Assembly (NCBI GenBank): GCA_943788405.1
Contig: CALSQD010000002.1
Location: 1-64,000 of the forward strand
DNA length: 64,000 nucleotides
Direction: 5' to 3'
From: an uncultured Flavobacteriales bacterium
GTDB lineage: Bacteria > Bacteroidota > Bacteroidia > Flavobacteriales > BACL11
Shown: in pieces, positions 15,256 through 23,807 of the stretch
How the letters are laid out: the number at the start of each line of letters is the position of its first letter
Numbering within the stretch: the first letter of the stretch is position 1
Program-made: the position numbers and the translations under genes
The notes under the pieces: generated by a model
The model's database searches: none
Told to the model about the DNA's origin: nothing
Seen by the model: the letters and a program-made list of their open reading frames with translations, nothing else

Positions 15256-16374
15256 ATGAAAAAAATAATACTAATATTTATTTGCTTACCCTCTATTGGG
15301 TTTGGGCAATGTGATAGACAGCAAATAGTTGACAATTACAATAATATATATTTAGGCAGTGAGGTTTCAACACTTCAATTAGGATGGACGGGAAATATAA
15401 ACACTTGTGATCCAGGAACAATCACAAATTTAGCACTAAACAATACATTAGATAGAATAAACTATTTTAGAGATTTAGTAGGATTACCTTCAGACATTAT
15501 CTTTGACCCAATTTTAAATCAAAAATGCCAAGAAGCAGCATTAATAATGTCCGCAAATGGAGGAAACAATCATTTCCCTCCACCAAATTGGAATTGTTAT
15601 TCTGCAGATGGTGCGTCTGCTGCTGAAAATTCCAATTTAGCTTTTAATATACATTCCTCAGACGCTATCACTGGATTTATAGAGGACCCTGGAATTAACA
15701 ATTACCATGTTGGACACAGAAGATGGATCTTATACACTAGAGCAAATACTTTTGGAACAGGTTCTACAGATAATACAAATGCAACCTGGGTGATAGATGT
15801 CCCCAGTTTTAACGCACCATTCTATGAATTTGTTTGTTATCCCTCTGAAGGGTTTTTCCCCGCTCCCTTAGTATTTAATAGATGGTCTTTTGGTATGCCA
15901 AATGCAGACTTTAGTAATACAACGATATCTATGACTGATGAGCAAGGAATAAATATTCCTCTAACAATTCAACCCCTCTTAATTGGTGCAGGGGACAATA
16001 CAATAGTGTGGGAGCCTGATCAGTCTTATATAAACCTTAATAGCTTGGAAGATATAAAATATACTGTAACAATATCCAATTTTTCTGTCTTTGGTACCAA
16101 TATACCGGATTACAGTTATGAAGTTATTATAATGACTAAAATGAATGGTTCTAATTTAGTTCATCCGCCAAATTGTCCTAGCTTGACTGTGTGGAATGAA
16201 GACTCGTGCTCATGTATCAATCAAAGTACTTCTATAATTGAACTTTACCCAAACAAAAGAGAACTACTAAAAATAACAAACATATTTGGTCAATCAACAA
16301 ATGAGAAAAAGAATACACCACTCTTTTACATCTATGATGATGGAACAGTTGAGAAAAAAATAATTCTTGAATAA
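15256..16374 (+). CDS. secreted CAP/SCP-domain protein with short sorting tail
   Basis: 372 aa. The signal peptide ends SIGFGQ near residue 18. A CAP (SCP/PR1) domain covers about residues 50-180: LNRINYFRDLVGLP-type helix (here TLDRINYFRDLVGLP), NHFPPPNWNCYS, AENS, and YHVGHRRWIL. The conserved His and Glu of the CAP cleft are present. CAP proteins are extracellular and may be proteases, lipid binders or effectors; the activity here is unknown. The end carries TNIFGQ...IYDDGTVEKK. The 23 bases before its ATG recur almost exactly before the next gene. Confidence 0.85.
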   Translation: MKKIILIFICLPSIGFGQCDRQQIVDNYNNIYLGSEVSTLQLGWTGNINTCDPGTITNLALNNTLDRINYFRDLVGLPSDIIFDPILNQKCQEAALIMSANGGNNHFPPPNWNCYSADGASAAENSNLAFNIHSSDAITGFIEDPGINNYHVGHRRWILYTRANTFGTGSTDNTNATWVIDVPSFNAPFYEFVCYPSEGFFPAPLVFNRWSFGMPNADFSNTTISMTDEQGINIPLTIQPLLIGAGDNTIVWEPDQSYINLNSLEDIKYTVTISNFSVFGTNIPDYSYEVIIMTKMNGSNLVHPPNCPSLTVWNEDSCSCINQSTSIIELYPNKRELLKITNIFGQSTNEKKNTPLFYIYDDGTVEKKIILE

Positions 16375-16397
16375 AAGATTAACAAACAACTAAGATT

Positions 16398-18428
16398 ATG
16401 AAAAAAATGAAAAAATTACTACTAATATTAATTTGCTTACCTTTTATTGGTTTTGGGCAGCCTTCTAATGTAAATATACCTGACGCTAACTTTAAGGCAT
16501 ATTTAGTTGGGAATACAGCTATTAATACTAACGGAGATAATGAAATACAAGTTAGTGAAGCAACTCCTTTTGTAGGTTCTATAAATTGTTCCAACCTTGG
16601 GATTTTTGATTTAACAGGAATAGAAGCATTTACTGCTTTAACTAATTTGAATTGTGAACAGAATCAGCTAGCAATTCTTGATGTAAGTACTAATACTGAT
16701 TTGACTTCATTGATTTGTAACACTAATCAATTAACAATTCTTGATGTAAGTGCTAATATTTCTTTGACTGTTTTGGGATGTGTTAGTAATCAACTCAACA
16801 GTCTTGATGTAAGCACTAATACTAATTTGACTTCATTGTATTGTAGTGCTAATCAACTTACAAGTCTTGATTTAAGTAATAATACTGCTTTAACTGAATT
16901 GATTTCTAACGCTAATCAACTCACAAGTCTTGATATAAGTGCTAATACTGCTTTGACTCAGTTGTATTGTAACGCTAATCAACTCACAAGCCTTGATGTA
17001 AGTACTAATACTGATTTAACTTACTTGGATTGTCAAGTTAATCAACTAACAAGTCTTATTGTAATTACTAATACTGCTTTGACTCAGTTGTATTGTCACA
17101 ATAATCAACTAACTAGTCTTAATGTAAGTGCGAATACTGCTTTGTGGGATTTGGGATGTAATGATAATCAACTCACAAGCCTTGATGTAAGTGCTAATAC
17201 TAATTTAATTCAGCTCTGGTGTAAAGGTAATCAACTCATAAATCTTGATGTAAGCGCTAATACTGCTTTAACTAATTTGAATTGTGAACAGAATCAACTC
17301 ACAAGTCTTGATGTGAGAAATGGAAATAATACAGCTTTTACTAATTTTACCACCACAAATAACCCAAACCTTTTTTGTATTGATGTAGATGATAATGGAT
17401 ACTCAGCTGCCAACTGGACTAATATAGATGCAACCCATTATTTTAGCACTAATTGTAGTCCTACAAATAGTATTTACGATTTAATTACAAATTCGGCACT
17501 TACTATTTTACAAACTGCTGTTGACACATGTGGTGGGGCTGCTGCTTTACAAGGGCCTGGGCCATTTACATTATTTGCACCAACAGATGCTGCGTTTAAT
17601 GCCTTAGGACAAGCAAATTTATTACAATTACTTGGTGATATACCAACTCTAACAAATATTTTAACACACCACTTAGTAGGAGATAGTGTAATGTCAGGAA
17701 TGTTATCAAATGGTCAATTAGTAACTACTTTGCTAGGCAATGATGTAACAATAACCATTAATTCAAATGGAGATGTTTTTATAGACAATGCTCAAGTAAT
17801 AGTAGCAGATATTGTTGCAGATAACGGAGTAATTCATGTAATTGACGCTGTTTTAATTCCACCTACACCAGCTAATAATACTGTTTACGATATCATTGAT
17901 TTATCACCTTCACATAATACATTAAGGTGGGCTATTGACACATGTGGTTTGGATGGAACTTTACAAGGACCTGGGCCATTTACAGTTTTTGCTCCAACAG
18001 ATGCTGCTTTTAATGCTTTACCAACTGGAACAGTTACTGCATTATTGAATGATCTTCCTCAATTAACAGATATTTTAAAACACCACGTAGTAGGAGATAG
18101 TGTAATGTCAGGAATGTTATCAAATGGTCAAGTAGTAACTACTTTGCTAGGCAATGATGTAACAGTAACCATTAATTCAAATGGAGATGTATTTATAGAC
18201 AATGCTCAAGTAATAATAGTAGATATTGTTGCTGATAACGGTGTAGTACATGTAATTGATGCTGTGTTACTTCCTATAACTACACTAGTAAGTGAAATTA
18301 ATGAATTAAATAATAAATATTTACACTCGGTCAACATACTGGGAAAAAAAATTAGTAGAGATGCAAAAAATCAAATTATTTTAGACATTTACTCTAACGG
18401 TAATATCATTAAAAGATATACTAAGTAA
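16398..18428 (+). CDS. secreted LRR protein with two fasciclin domains
   Basis: 676 aa (an internal Met at 16407 is an equally good start). A signal peptide ending FIGFGQ is followed by NVNIPDANFKAYL and then eleven exact 21-residue LRR units (about residues 81-311). Two FAS1 domains come next (about 355-490 and 495-625), each with GPGPFTLFAPTDAAFNAL or a close variant and VIHVIDAVL/VVHVIDAVL. FAS1 domains mediate adhesion, so this looks like a surface adhesin. The tail is the divergent form VNILGKK...DIYSNGNIIKR, closer to the protein at the left edge of the window than to its neighbours. No repeat copy separates it from the CAP gene, supporting co-transcription. Confidence 0.87.
   Translation: MKKMKKLLLILICLPFIGFGQPSNVNIPDANFKAYLVGNTAINTNGDNEIQVSEATPFVGSINCSNLGIFDLTGIEAFTALTNLNCEQNQLAILDVSTNTDLTSLICNTNQLTILDVSANISLTVLGCVSNQLNSLDVSTNTNLTSLYCSANQLTSLDLSNNTALTELISNANQLTSLDISANTALTQLYCNANQLTSLDVSTNTDLTYLDCQVNQLTSLIVITNTALTQLYCHNNQLTSLNVSANTALWDLGCNDNQLTSLDVSANTNLIQLWCKGNQLINLDVSANTALTNLNCEQNQLTSLDVRNGNNTAFTNFTTTNNPNLFCIDVDDNGYSAANWTNIDATHYFSTNCSPTNSIYDLITNSALTILQTAVDTCGGAAALQGPGPFTLFAPTDAAFNALGQANLLQLLGDIPTLTNILTHHLVGDSVMSGMLSNGQLVTTLLGNDVTITINSNGDVFIDNAQVIVADIVADNGVIHVIDAVLIPPTPANNTVYDIIDLSPSHNTLRWAIDTCGLDGTLQGPGPFTVFAPTDAAFNALPTGTVTALLNDLPQLTDILKHHVVGDSVMSGMLSNGQVVTTLLGNDVTVTINSNGDVFIDNAQVIIVDIVADNGVVHVIDAVLLPITTLVSEINELNNKYLHSVNILGKKISRDAKNQIILDIYSNGNIIKRYTK
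16638..17330 (+). repeat. eleven tandem 63-bp LRR coding units
   Basis: Unit starts fall at 63-base intervals from 16638 to 17268. Each encodes 21 residues of the form LTxLxCxxNQLTSLDVSxNT. AATCAACTCACAAG and GATGTAAGT recur in many units, so the array is young enough to gain or lose units by slippage or recombination. Confidence 0.92.
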
Positions 18429-18453
18429 TTATAATTCAAACTAAATAAATAAA

Positions 18454-18510
18454 AAACCACTCAAATGAGTGGGTTTATTAAGTCAGGTATGGGAGATGGG
18501 ATTCAACGTA
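18454..18510 (+). repeat. island repeat, copy R5: hairpin with a different tRNA-like core
   Basis: The hairpin AAACCACTCAAATGAGTGGGTTT (one mismatch) is retained, but the standard GGTGGACC core is absent. In its place is GGGAGATGGGATTCAACG (18491-18508), which on the minus strand reads GTTGAATCCCATCTCCC, similar to the T-arm and acceptor end of another tRNA species. It separates the LRR/FAS1 gene from the next secreted protein. Confidence 0.55.
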
Positions 18511-18538
18511 TTTAACTTTTAAATTGTCTAAGAATTAT

Positions 18539-21304
18539 ATGAAACGTATTTTATTTTACCTATTTATTTTCTTTAGTTTCAATGTGTTTTCTCAAACAAC
18601 TGATTGGGTAAAGTCCTTTGGTGGAACTGATTCAGATAAAGGAATAAGTATAGGTACAGATTCTTTAGGTTTTATTTATGTAAGCGGTTTTTATAACAAT
18701 GAGGCAACTTTTGGTAGTATTACACTTGCAAACTCTGGTCAAAGCACATGGGGAAATAATAAAGAAAATTTTGTTTTTAAAATGGATTCTTTAGGAAATG
18801 TGTTGTGGGCTATTCCTGGAGGTAATCAAACAGGTGGTTGTTGTGATGATAGAGCTTTAGGAATGCATGTTACGCCTGGTGGTGATGTCTTTATTACTGG
18901 CACCTTTTGGAGTTCTTATAAATTGGGTGTTATTGGAGCTCCTGGAACTATAACTCCATCTACTGGAATAAATGATCACGATAATTCTCTACTTGCTAAG
19001 ATTGATACAGATGGAAATCCTGTTTGGGTAATAGGTTTTGGTGCACATGATGGAGCTGGAAGTGGGCCAAATTGTCCTGGTCCAATATATGATGCTGATG
19101 ACCATTCCTATGATGTGAAGGTAGATGATGATGGTTTTATTTATGTTACAGGGTTCTTCTCTGGTGTTAGTGCAGATTTTGATAATTTTTCCATAACAAA
19201 TCCTGATTGGGGTAATGATTGTCAGCCAATGGGATATATAGGTAAATTAGACTCTAATGGAAATTGGCTTTGGGTGGATAAATTTAATGGCATTAAAGAT
19301 GCGAGAGGCTCAAGGGATAATCGTTTAGCAATTGACGCTTCTTCTAATATTTATGTCGTAGGTGGATTCGAAAATACAGCTAATTATGGCCCCTTCTCAC
19401 TTACATCAAAAGGAGAGTGGGATGCTTTTATCTTTAAGATGGATAAGGATGGTAATTGGCTTTGGGCAGAAGGATTTGGCAGTAATAAAACAGATAGAGC
19501 AAATAGTATTGCTATTGATGTTTGTGATGATATTTATATTTGTGGAGAATATCGTAACCCTATGGTTTTCCCTGGGGCTAATGCTTCTAATGGAACATAC
19601 ACTCTAAGTCATAAACAAAAAAGAGATGTTTTTGTTGCAAAGATGAATAATCAGGGTGAGTGGAAATGGGCAAAAAGAGCAAGGAGTGAAGGTACTGATA
19701 AACCATATCAAATGTCTGTAGATATAAATAAACAGGTTTTTCTAGGAGGTACTGCTAGAGGAGAAATGACTTTTTCAAATGGATTAGTAGTTGGTCCCCA
19801 AATCGCTGGTGATACTACAGCTTCTTCATGGGTGGCACAATTAGATGGCTCAACAAATACAGGAGATTGGCTTTGGGCAAAGATGGCCGGTTCTGATACA
19901 GATGATGATGATAGAACAGGTGATATTTGTCCTGATGGTTTTGGGAATGTATACGCAGTTGGTTTTTTTGAAGAATTAGCAGATTTTGATGGTACAATAC
20001 TAGATGCAACTGGAAGGAAAAAAGATATTTTTGTATGGAAAATGAGTATGACACCTGGTAGTTTTACTTATAATAATACTTTTGACACGGTATATACTGC
20101 TGATAGCATGGTCTTTAATCCCTCTGATACGGGTATTTTTACTAATACAGGTTTTATTATTGATGGTTGTGATACTTCTTTTGTAGATTCTGTCGTTCAT
20201 CAAAAATTAGGAATACAAATTATTTACGATATTAATAATGTGGGATCTGCAACGGTAACTATTGATGGTGTTGTGCAAGCTTTGCCGTATTCGCAAAACT
20301 ATTGGTACGGAGAAAATATTACGTTGCAAGCACAATTAAACCCAACTTGGCTTTTTAGTCAGTGGCAGTCGAATACTAATCCAATTTTACCATCAAATAC
20401 CAGTTTTACTGTAAACTTTAATGCGGTGAGTTCAGATTCTGTAATTCTGATTACCTACCCTAAGCCTGATTTAGTAGCATTTATTTCAGGAAACGATACT
20501 ATTTGTGATAATTTAGATCAGAAAGCAGAGGTAAAAATTTCTTTTTCTGGATCAGTTTCTCCTAATACATTTGTGTATTCTCATAATGGAGTGAATAAAT
20601 CTCCAATTACGACTAATTTAAATCCCTATATAATTTCCACTTATGAATCTGGTGTGTATGATTTAGTTTCGTTTTCAGATGCTAATGAGGTAGGGTGGTT
20701 TTCAGGCTCTGCATTAGTGACTGTATTAAAAGCTCCGGAGGCTCTATTTAGTTTAATATCTGACACACTTTCTATTATCTATCCGAATGCTCAATTTACT
20801 GATAATTCTATAATTGGTACTGCCAATATTTCAGAATGGACTTGGAGTTTTGGAGATAATTCTTTTGATGAGAATGTGCAAAACCCGGAACATGTTTTTG
20901 AAAGCGAGACAGGAATTTTTGAAGTTTCATTAATAATAAAAGATAATGTTGGTTGTACAGATACTACTTTTAAACATATCTGGATTACAGATGAATATTG
21001 GATGTATGTTCCGAATTCTTTCACTCCAGATAACGATCAGATAAATGATGTGTTTTGTATTTCTTATAACGGAATACGAACAGAAACTTTCTTGTTTACG
21101 GTTTATAATCGTGTTTCTGAAGTAGTTTTCTCTACTTCTGTTATTACAGAAATTGAGTGTTTCTTAAATGATAATGGTTGGAATGGAACGCATTATAAAA
21201 CTGGTAATGATTTACCTATGGGAACATATATTTATGAAGTATATTTCCAGGATTTTGAAGGATGGAAACATCAAGAACAAGGACACTTGTTTATTGTGAG
21301 GTAA
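18539..21304 (+). CDS. large secreted beta-propeller protein with type B (gliding-associated) C-terminal domain
   Basis: The start at 18539 gives the signal peptide MKRILFYLFIFFSFNVFSQ; an upstream ATG at 18524 adds five residues. Residues about 20-505 carry SBBP-like propeller repeats (KSFGGTDSDKGISIGTDSLG, DGFIYVTGFF, SNIYVVGGFE, FGNVYAVGFF). A beta-sandwich region follows and then a PKD domain (WTWSFGDNS, NPEHVFESETGIFEVSL) near residue 760. The last 90 residues are a type B type IX domain: YVPNSFTPDNDQINDVF, TVYNR, NGWNGTHYKTGNDLPMGTY, and ending GHLFIVR. Probably cell-surface associated. Confidence 0.88.
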   Translation: MKRILFYLFIFFSFNVFSQTTDWVKSFGGTDSDKGISIGTDSLGFIYVSGFYNNEATFGSITLANSGQSTWGNNKENFVFKMDSLGNVLWAIPGGNQTGGCCDDRALGMHVTPGGDVFITGTFWSSYKLGVIGAPGTITPSTGINDHDNSLLAKIDTDGNPVWVIGFGAHDGAGSGPNCPGPIYDADDHSYDVKVDDDGFIYVTGFFSGVSADFDNFSITNPDWGNDCQPMGYIGKLDSNGNWLWVDKFNGIKDARGSRDNRLAIDASSNIYVVGGFENTANYGPFSLTSKGEWDAFIFKMDKDGNWLWAEGFGSNKTDRANSIAIDVCDDIYICGEYRNPMVFPGANASNGTYTLSHKQKRDVFVAKMNNQGEWKWAKRARSEGTDKPYQMSVDINKQVFLGGTARGEMTFSNGLVVGPQIAGDTTASSWVAQLDGSTNTGDWLWAKMAGSDTDDDDRTGDICPDGFGNVYAVGFFEELADFDGTILDATGRKKDIFVWKMSMTPGSFTYNNTFDTVYTADSMVFNPSDTGIFTNTGFIIDGCDTSFVDSVVHQKLGIQIIYDINNVGSATVTIDGVVQALPYSQNYWYGENITLQAQLNPTWLFSQWQSNTNPILPSNTSFTVNFNAVSSDSVILITYPKPDLVAFISGNDTICDNLDQKAEVKISFSGSVSPNTFVYSHNGVNKSPITTNLNPYIISTYESGVYDLVSFSDANEVGWFSGSALVTVLKAPEALFSLISDTLSIIYPNAQFTDNSIIGTANISEWTWSFGDNSFDENVQNPEHVFESETGIFEVSLIIKDNVGCTDTTFKHIWITDEYWMYVPNSFTPDNDQINDVFCISYNGIRTETFLFTVYNRVSEVVFSTSVITEIECFLNDNGWNGTHYKTGNDLPMGTYIYEVYFQDFEGWKHQEQGHLFIVR

Positions 21305-21316
21305 GTAAAATATCTT

Positions 21317-21433
21317 CAGGTATTTATGAGAATAAAAAAAGCGGAAAACTAACTCATAATGAGATGGATTCCGCTTTGGTGGGCCTCTCGGTCCTAATTT
21401 CGAACTTTTTTAGAAAATTAATAAGTATGTTTG
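21317..21433 (+). repeat. island repeat, copy R6: tRNA-Val downstream region joined to the repeat core
   Basis: Bases 21317-21384 match 30280-30347 at 65 of 68 positions. That includes a terminator hairpin (AAAGCGGAA at 21338-21346 pairing with 21369-21377) and the first bases GGTGGGC of the minus-strand tRNA-Val 3' end. Beyond that the sequence switches to the island core (CTCTCGGTCC, AATTTCGAAC, TTTTTTAGAAAATTA) and ends with a perfect -7 box TATGTTTG (21426-21433) for the next gene. It is a physical link between the tRNA site and the repeat family. Confidence 0.92.
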
Positions 21434-21437
21434 CATT

Positions 21438-22856
21438 ATGAAAAAAATACTTTATTTAATCTTACTACTTCCATTTTTATCTTACTCACAGATAATAGTA
21501 ACAAGTGCAAATCTTCCAAACATTGGTGATACCGTAATTACAGCAGAAGATTCTGGCAATTATTTACCTGGACCATCTGGAGCGAATCAAAACTGGAATT
21601 TTGCAAATGCCGCAGGAATGCCAGATATGCTGCTAGGATTTATTGATCCTTTAACAACCCCGTATCAAGCTAGTTTTTCCTCAAGTAATATTTGTGCGCA
21701 GCTAGATTCGGCAACGTATTATTATTTAAATAGATCGGTAAATGGACTTGCTGCTGTTGGTTATGTTGATGCAGGAATGGTTTATCCTAACAATAAGATG
21801 TTATTACCTACACCTTTAAATTATTTAGACACCATTACCAATACGCAGATTCTATTTCAATGGGATACCTTGCTGTCTCCTCCACTGCCTTCTATTTTAG
21901 CAGGAATACCTGGGCCTTTTACTATTGACTCTATTAAAGCAGTTTATGGAAATACGGATAAATATATTGTGGATGGATGGGGTCAAGTTCAGATTCCAAA
22001 TGGAACTTTTGATGCATTAAGAGTATATGAAACAAGTTTTGATTTTGATAATACTTTGCTCAAGATAACAGACACATTAACAGGATTATCTCAATGGGTG
22101 CAAGAGCCTAATAGTGGTTCTATCTCTTGGAATGAGAGTCGTTATAGCTGGAGAACTAATGACTCTACAATAACTTGGAGTTTAGCTGAAATTGAAACAG
22201 ATTCTGCAGGAAATCCTTATGGAGATATTGTTTACTACTTAGGTAATTCCTTGAATAGCATTGTTGTTTCTCCGCCAATGGTTGATTTAGATAAATTGGT
22301 AGATGTGAGCTGTAATGGATTTTCAGATGGATTTATTATATTAGATGTCTTTGGAACTGCTTTTCCTTTTGCTTTCTCTTGGGCAGGCCCAAATGGATTC
22401 ACGGATGCAAGTCAAGATATTTTTAATTTATTTGCTGGCACTTATATGGTAACTGTTACGGATGCTAATGGAAATAGTACAGTAGAAACATATGTAATTA
22501 ATGAACCACCACCACTAACCGCTTCAATTAGTCAGTCTGCACTTGATTTAACAACCAATGTAAGTGGAGGAATACCTCCGTACAGTTATACATGGATTAC
22601 AGGAGATACTTTATCAACTATTACACCATCTTCTAATGGTATCTACAGCTGTGATGTGAAAGATAAATCAGGATGTATTATAAATGTAGTTTTTACTGTT
22701 ACTAATGTCCCTACAAGTATTTTAGAATTTAATTCAGAAAGAAAACTTTTAAAAATTACTGATATATTAGGACAAAAAACTCCTTACAGAAAAAATACAC
22801 CACTATTTTATATTTATGATGATGGTACTGTGGAGAAAAAAATAATTTTTGAATAA
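21438..22856 (+). CDS. secreted protein with SprB-like repeat and short sorting tail
   Basis: 472 aa. The signal peptide ends LSYSQ near residue 18. Residues about 19-280 form a domain with SGANQNWNFANA and WNESRYSWRTND that is common in Bacteroidota secreted proteins but has no assigned role. From about residue 288 there is a SprB-type repeat (DVSCNGFSDGFIILDVFG, FAGTYMVTVTDANGN), then an Ig-like GGIPPYSYTWITGD segment. It ends TDILGQ...IYDDGTVEKK. Its promoter lies inside repeat R6, 5-12 bases from the ATG. Likely surface-exposed; partner unknown. Confidence 0.82.
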   Translation: MKKILYLILLLPFLSYSQIIVTSANLPNIGDTVITAEDSGNYLPGPSGANQNWNFANAAGMPDMLLGFIDPLTTPYQASFSSSNICAQLDSATYYYLNRSVNGLAAVGYVDAGMVYPNNKMLLPTPLNYLDTITNTQILFQWDTLLSPPLPSILAGIPGPFTIDSIKAVYGNTDKYIVDGWGQVQIPNGTFDALRVYETSFDFDNTLLKITDTLTGLSQWVQEPNSGSISWNESRYSWRTNDSTITWSLAEIETDSAGNPYGDIVYYLGNSLNSIVVSPPMVDLDKLVDVSCNGFSDGFIILDVFGTAFPFAFSWAGPNGFTDASQDIFNLFAGTYMVTVTDANGNSTVETYVINEPPPLTASISQSALDLTTNVSGGIPPYSYTWITGDTLSTITPSSNGIYSCDVKDKSGCIINVVFTVTNVPTSILEFNSERKLLKITDILGQKTPYRKNTPLFYIYDDGTVEKKIIFE

Positions 22857-22859
22857 ATA

Positions 22860-22933
22860 AAAACCCACTCAATTGAGTAGGTTTATTTTTGGTGGACCTC
22901 TCGGTCCTTATTTCGAACTTTTTTAGAAAATTA
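22860..22933 (+). repeat. island repeat, copy R7
   Basis: Hairpin AAACCCACTCAATTGAGTAGGTTT (22861-22884, one mismatch), core GGTGGACCTCTCGGTCC (22891-22907), TTATTTCGAAC, TTTTTTAGAAAATTA. The last three bases TTA (22931-22933) are the stop codon of the minus-strand pirin gene, so the repeat edge and the coding end coincide exactly. Confidence 0.9.
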
Positions 22934-23803
22934 TGCAATCATTGGGACTTCCATTAATAAGATTTTACTATTTATTGAATTAGAAATATTTATCGAATCA
23001 ATCTCCCATATTCCAATCCCATCTCGTTTATTTAGATCGTGACCGTTTATATTAGCTTTTCCTTCAATTACAAATGCATAAACCCCATTCATTTTAGAAT
23101 GTAATTTATAATTAGTTGTTTTATCTACTGAGAATTCACCTAGTAAAAACCAGGAATTTTGATGTATCCACACACCTTGATCATTTTTACTAGGTGATAA
23201 TATCTGATAAAAAACATTTTTCTTACTAATATCTTTAAGTGAAAGTTGCTGATACCTTGGTGCTACATTTTTTTTATTTGGATGAAGCCAGATTTGAAGA
23301 ACTTTTGCCTCTAATTTTTCATTAGCATTATATTCACTATGTTGAATCCCCTTGCCGGCACTCATAACTTGAATATCGCCATCTTCTATAATGCTACCAT
23401 TTCCCATATTATCTTTATGCTTTAATGACCCATCTAGTGGTATCGTAATAATTTCCATATTTTCATGTGGATGTGTACTAAAGCCTTTACCTCCTAAAAT
23501 TGTATCATCATTAAGAACCCTTAATGCTCCAAAGTTCATTCTCTCAGGGTTGTAATAATTTGCAAAACTAAATGTATGATTTACTTTCAGCCATCCAAAA
23601 TCAGCACTGTTTCTGGTATGTGCCCTATGTATTACAGTATTAATATTTTTATCCTCTATGTTTGGCATATGATTAAATCCAATATTATTTTTCAATGTAA
23701 CTATTGTTTCACTTATTTTTTCTTTTGAAGTTGCAAAACTAGGAATTGTTATTCCAGCAAAAATACCAAACAGAGATTTTTTTATGAATTTTGATCTCTT
23801 CAT
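22931..23803 (-). CDS. pirin family protein with N-terminal export-like segment
   Basis: 290 aa bicupin of the pirin family: HRAHTRNSADFGWLKVNHTF, STHPHENMEIITIPLDG (the metal-binding His/His/Glu set), MSAGKGIQHSEYN, and LQIWLHPNKKNVAPRYQQ. Pirins are Fe-binding proteins with quercetinase or redox-linked roles. An N-terminal extension of about 45 residues (MKRSKFIKKSLFGIFAGITI) looks like an export signal, unusual for a normally cytosolic family. It is transcribed after the YceI gene (4-base gap) from a promoter region containing AGTAAC half-sites, with an HxlR regulator divergently encoded. The stop codon is contributed by the repeat edge. Confidence 0.9.
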   Translation of the reverse strand: MKRSKFIKKSLFGIFAGITIPSFATSKEKISETIVTLKNNIGFNHMPNIEDKNINTVIHRAHTRNSADFGWLKVNHTFSFANYYNPERMNFGALRVLNDDTILGGKGFSTHPHENMEIITIPLDGSLKHKDNMGNGSIIEDGDIQVMSAGKGIQHSEYNANEKLEAKVLQIWLHPNKKNVAPRYQQLSLKDISKKNVFYQILSPSKNDQGVWIHQNSWFLLGEFSVDKTTNYKLHSKMNGVYAFVIEGKANINGHDLNKRDGIGIWEIDSINISNSINSKILLMEVPMIA

Positions 23804-23807
23804 AAGC

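Noticed and set aside
16638-17330. Regular 63-bp repeats that could look like a CRISPR or satellite array
   Set aside because: They are in frame inside one gene, encode leucine-rich repeats of 21 residues, have no unique spacers, and no cas genes are present.
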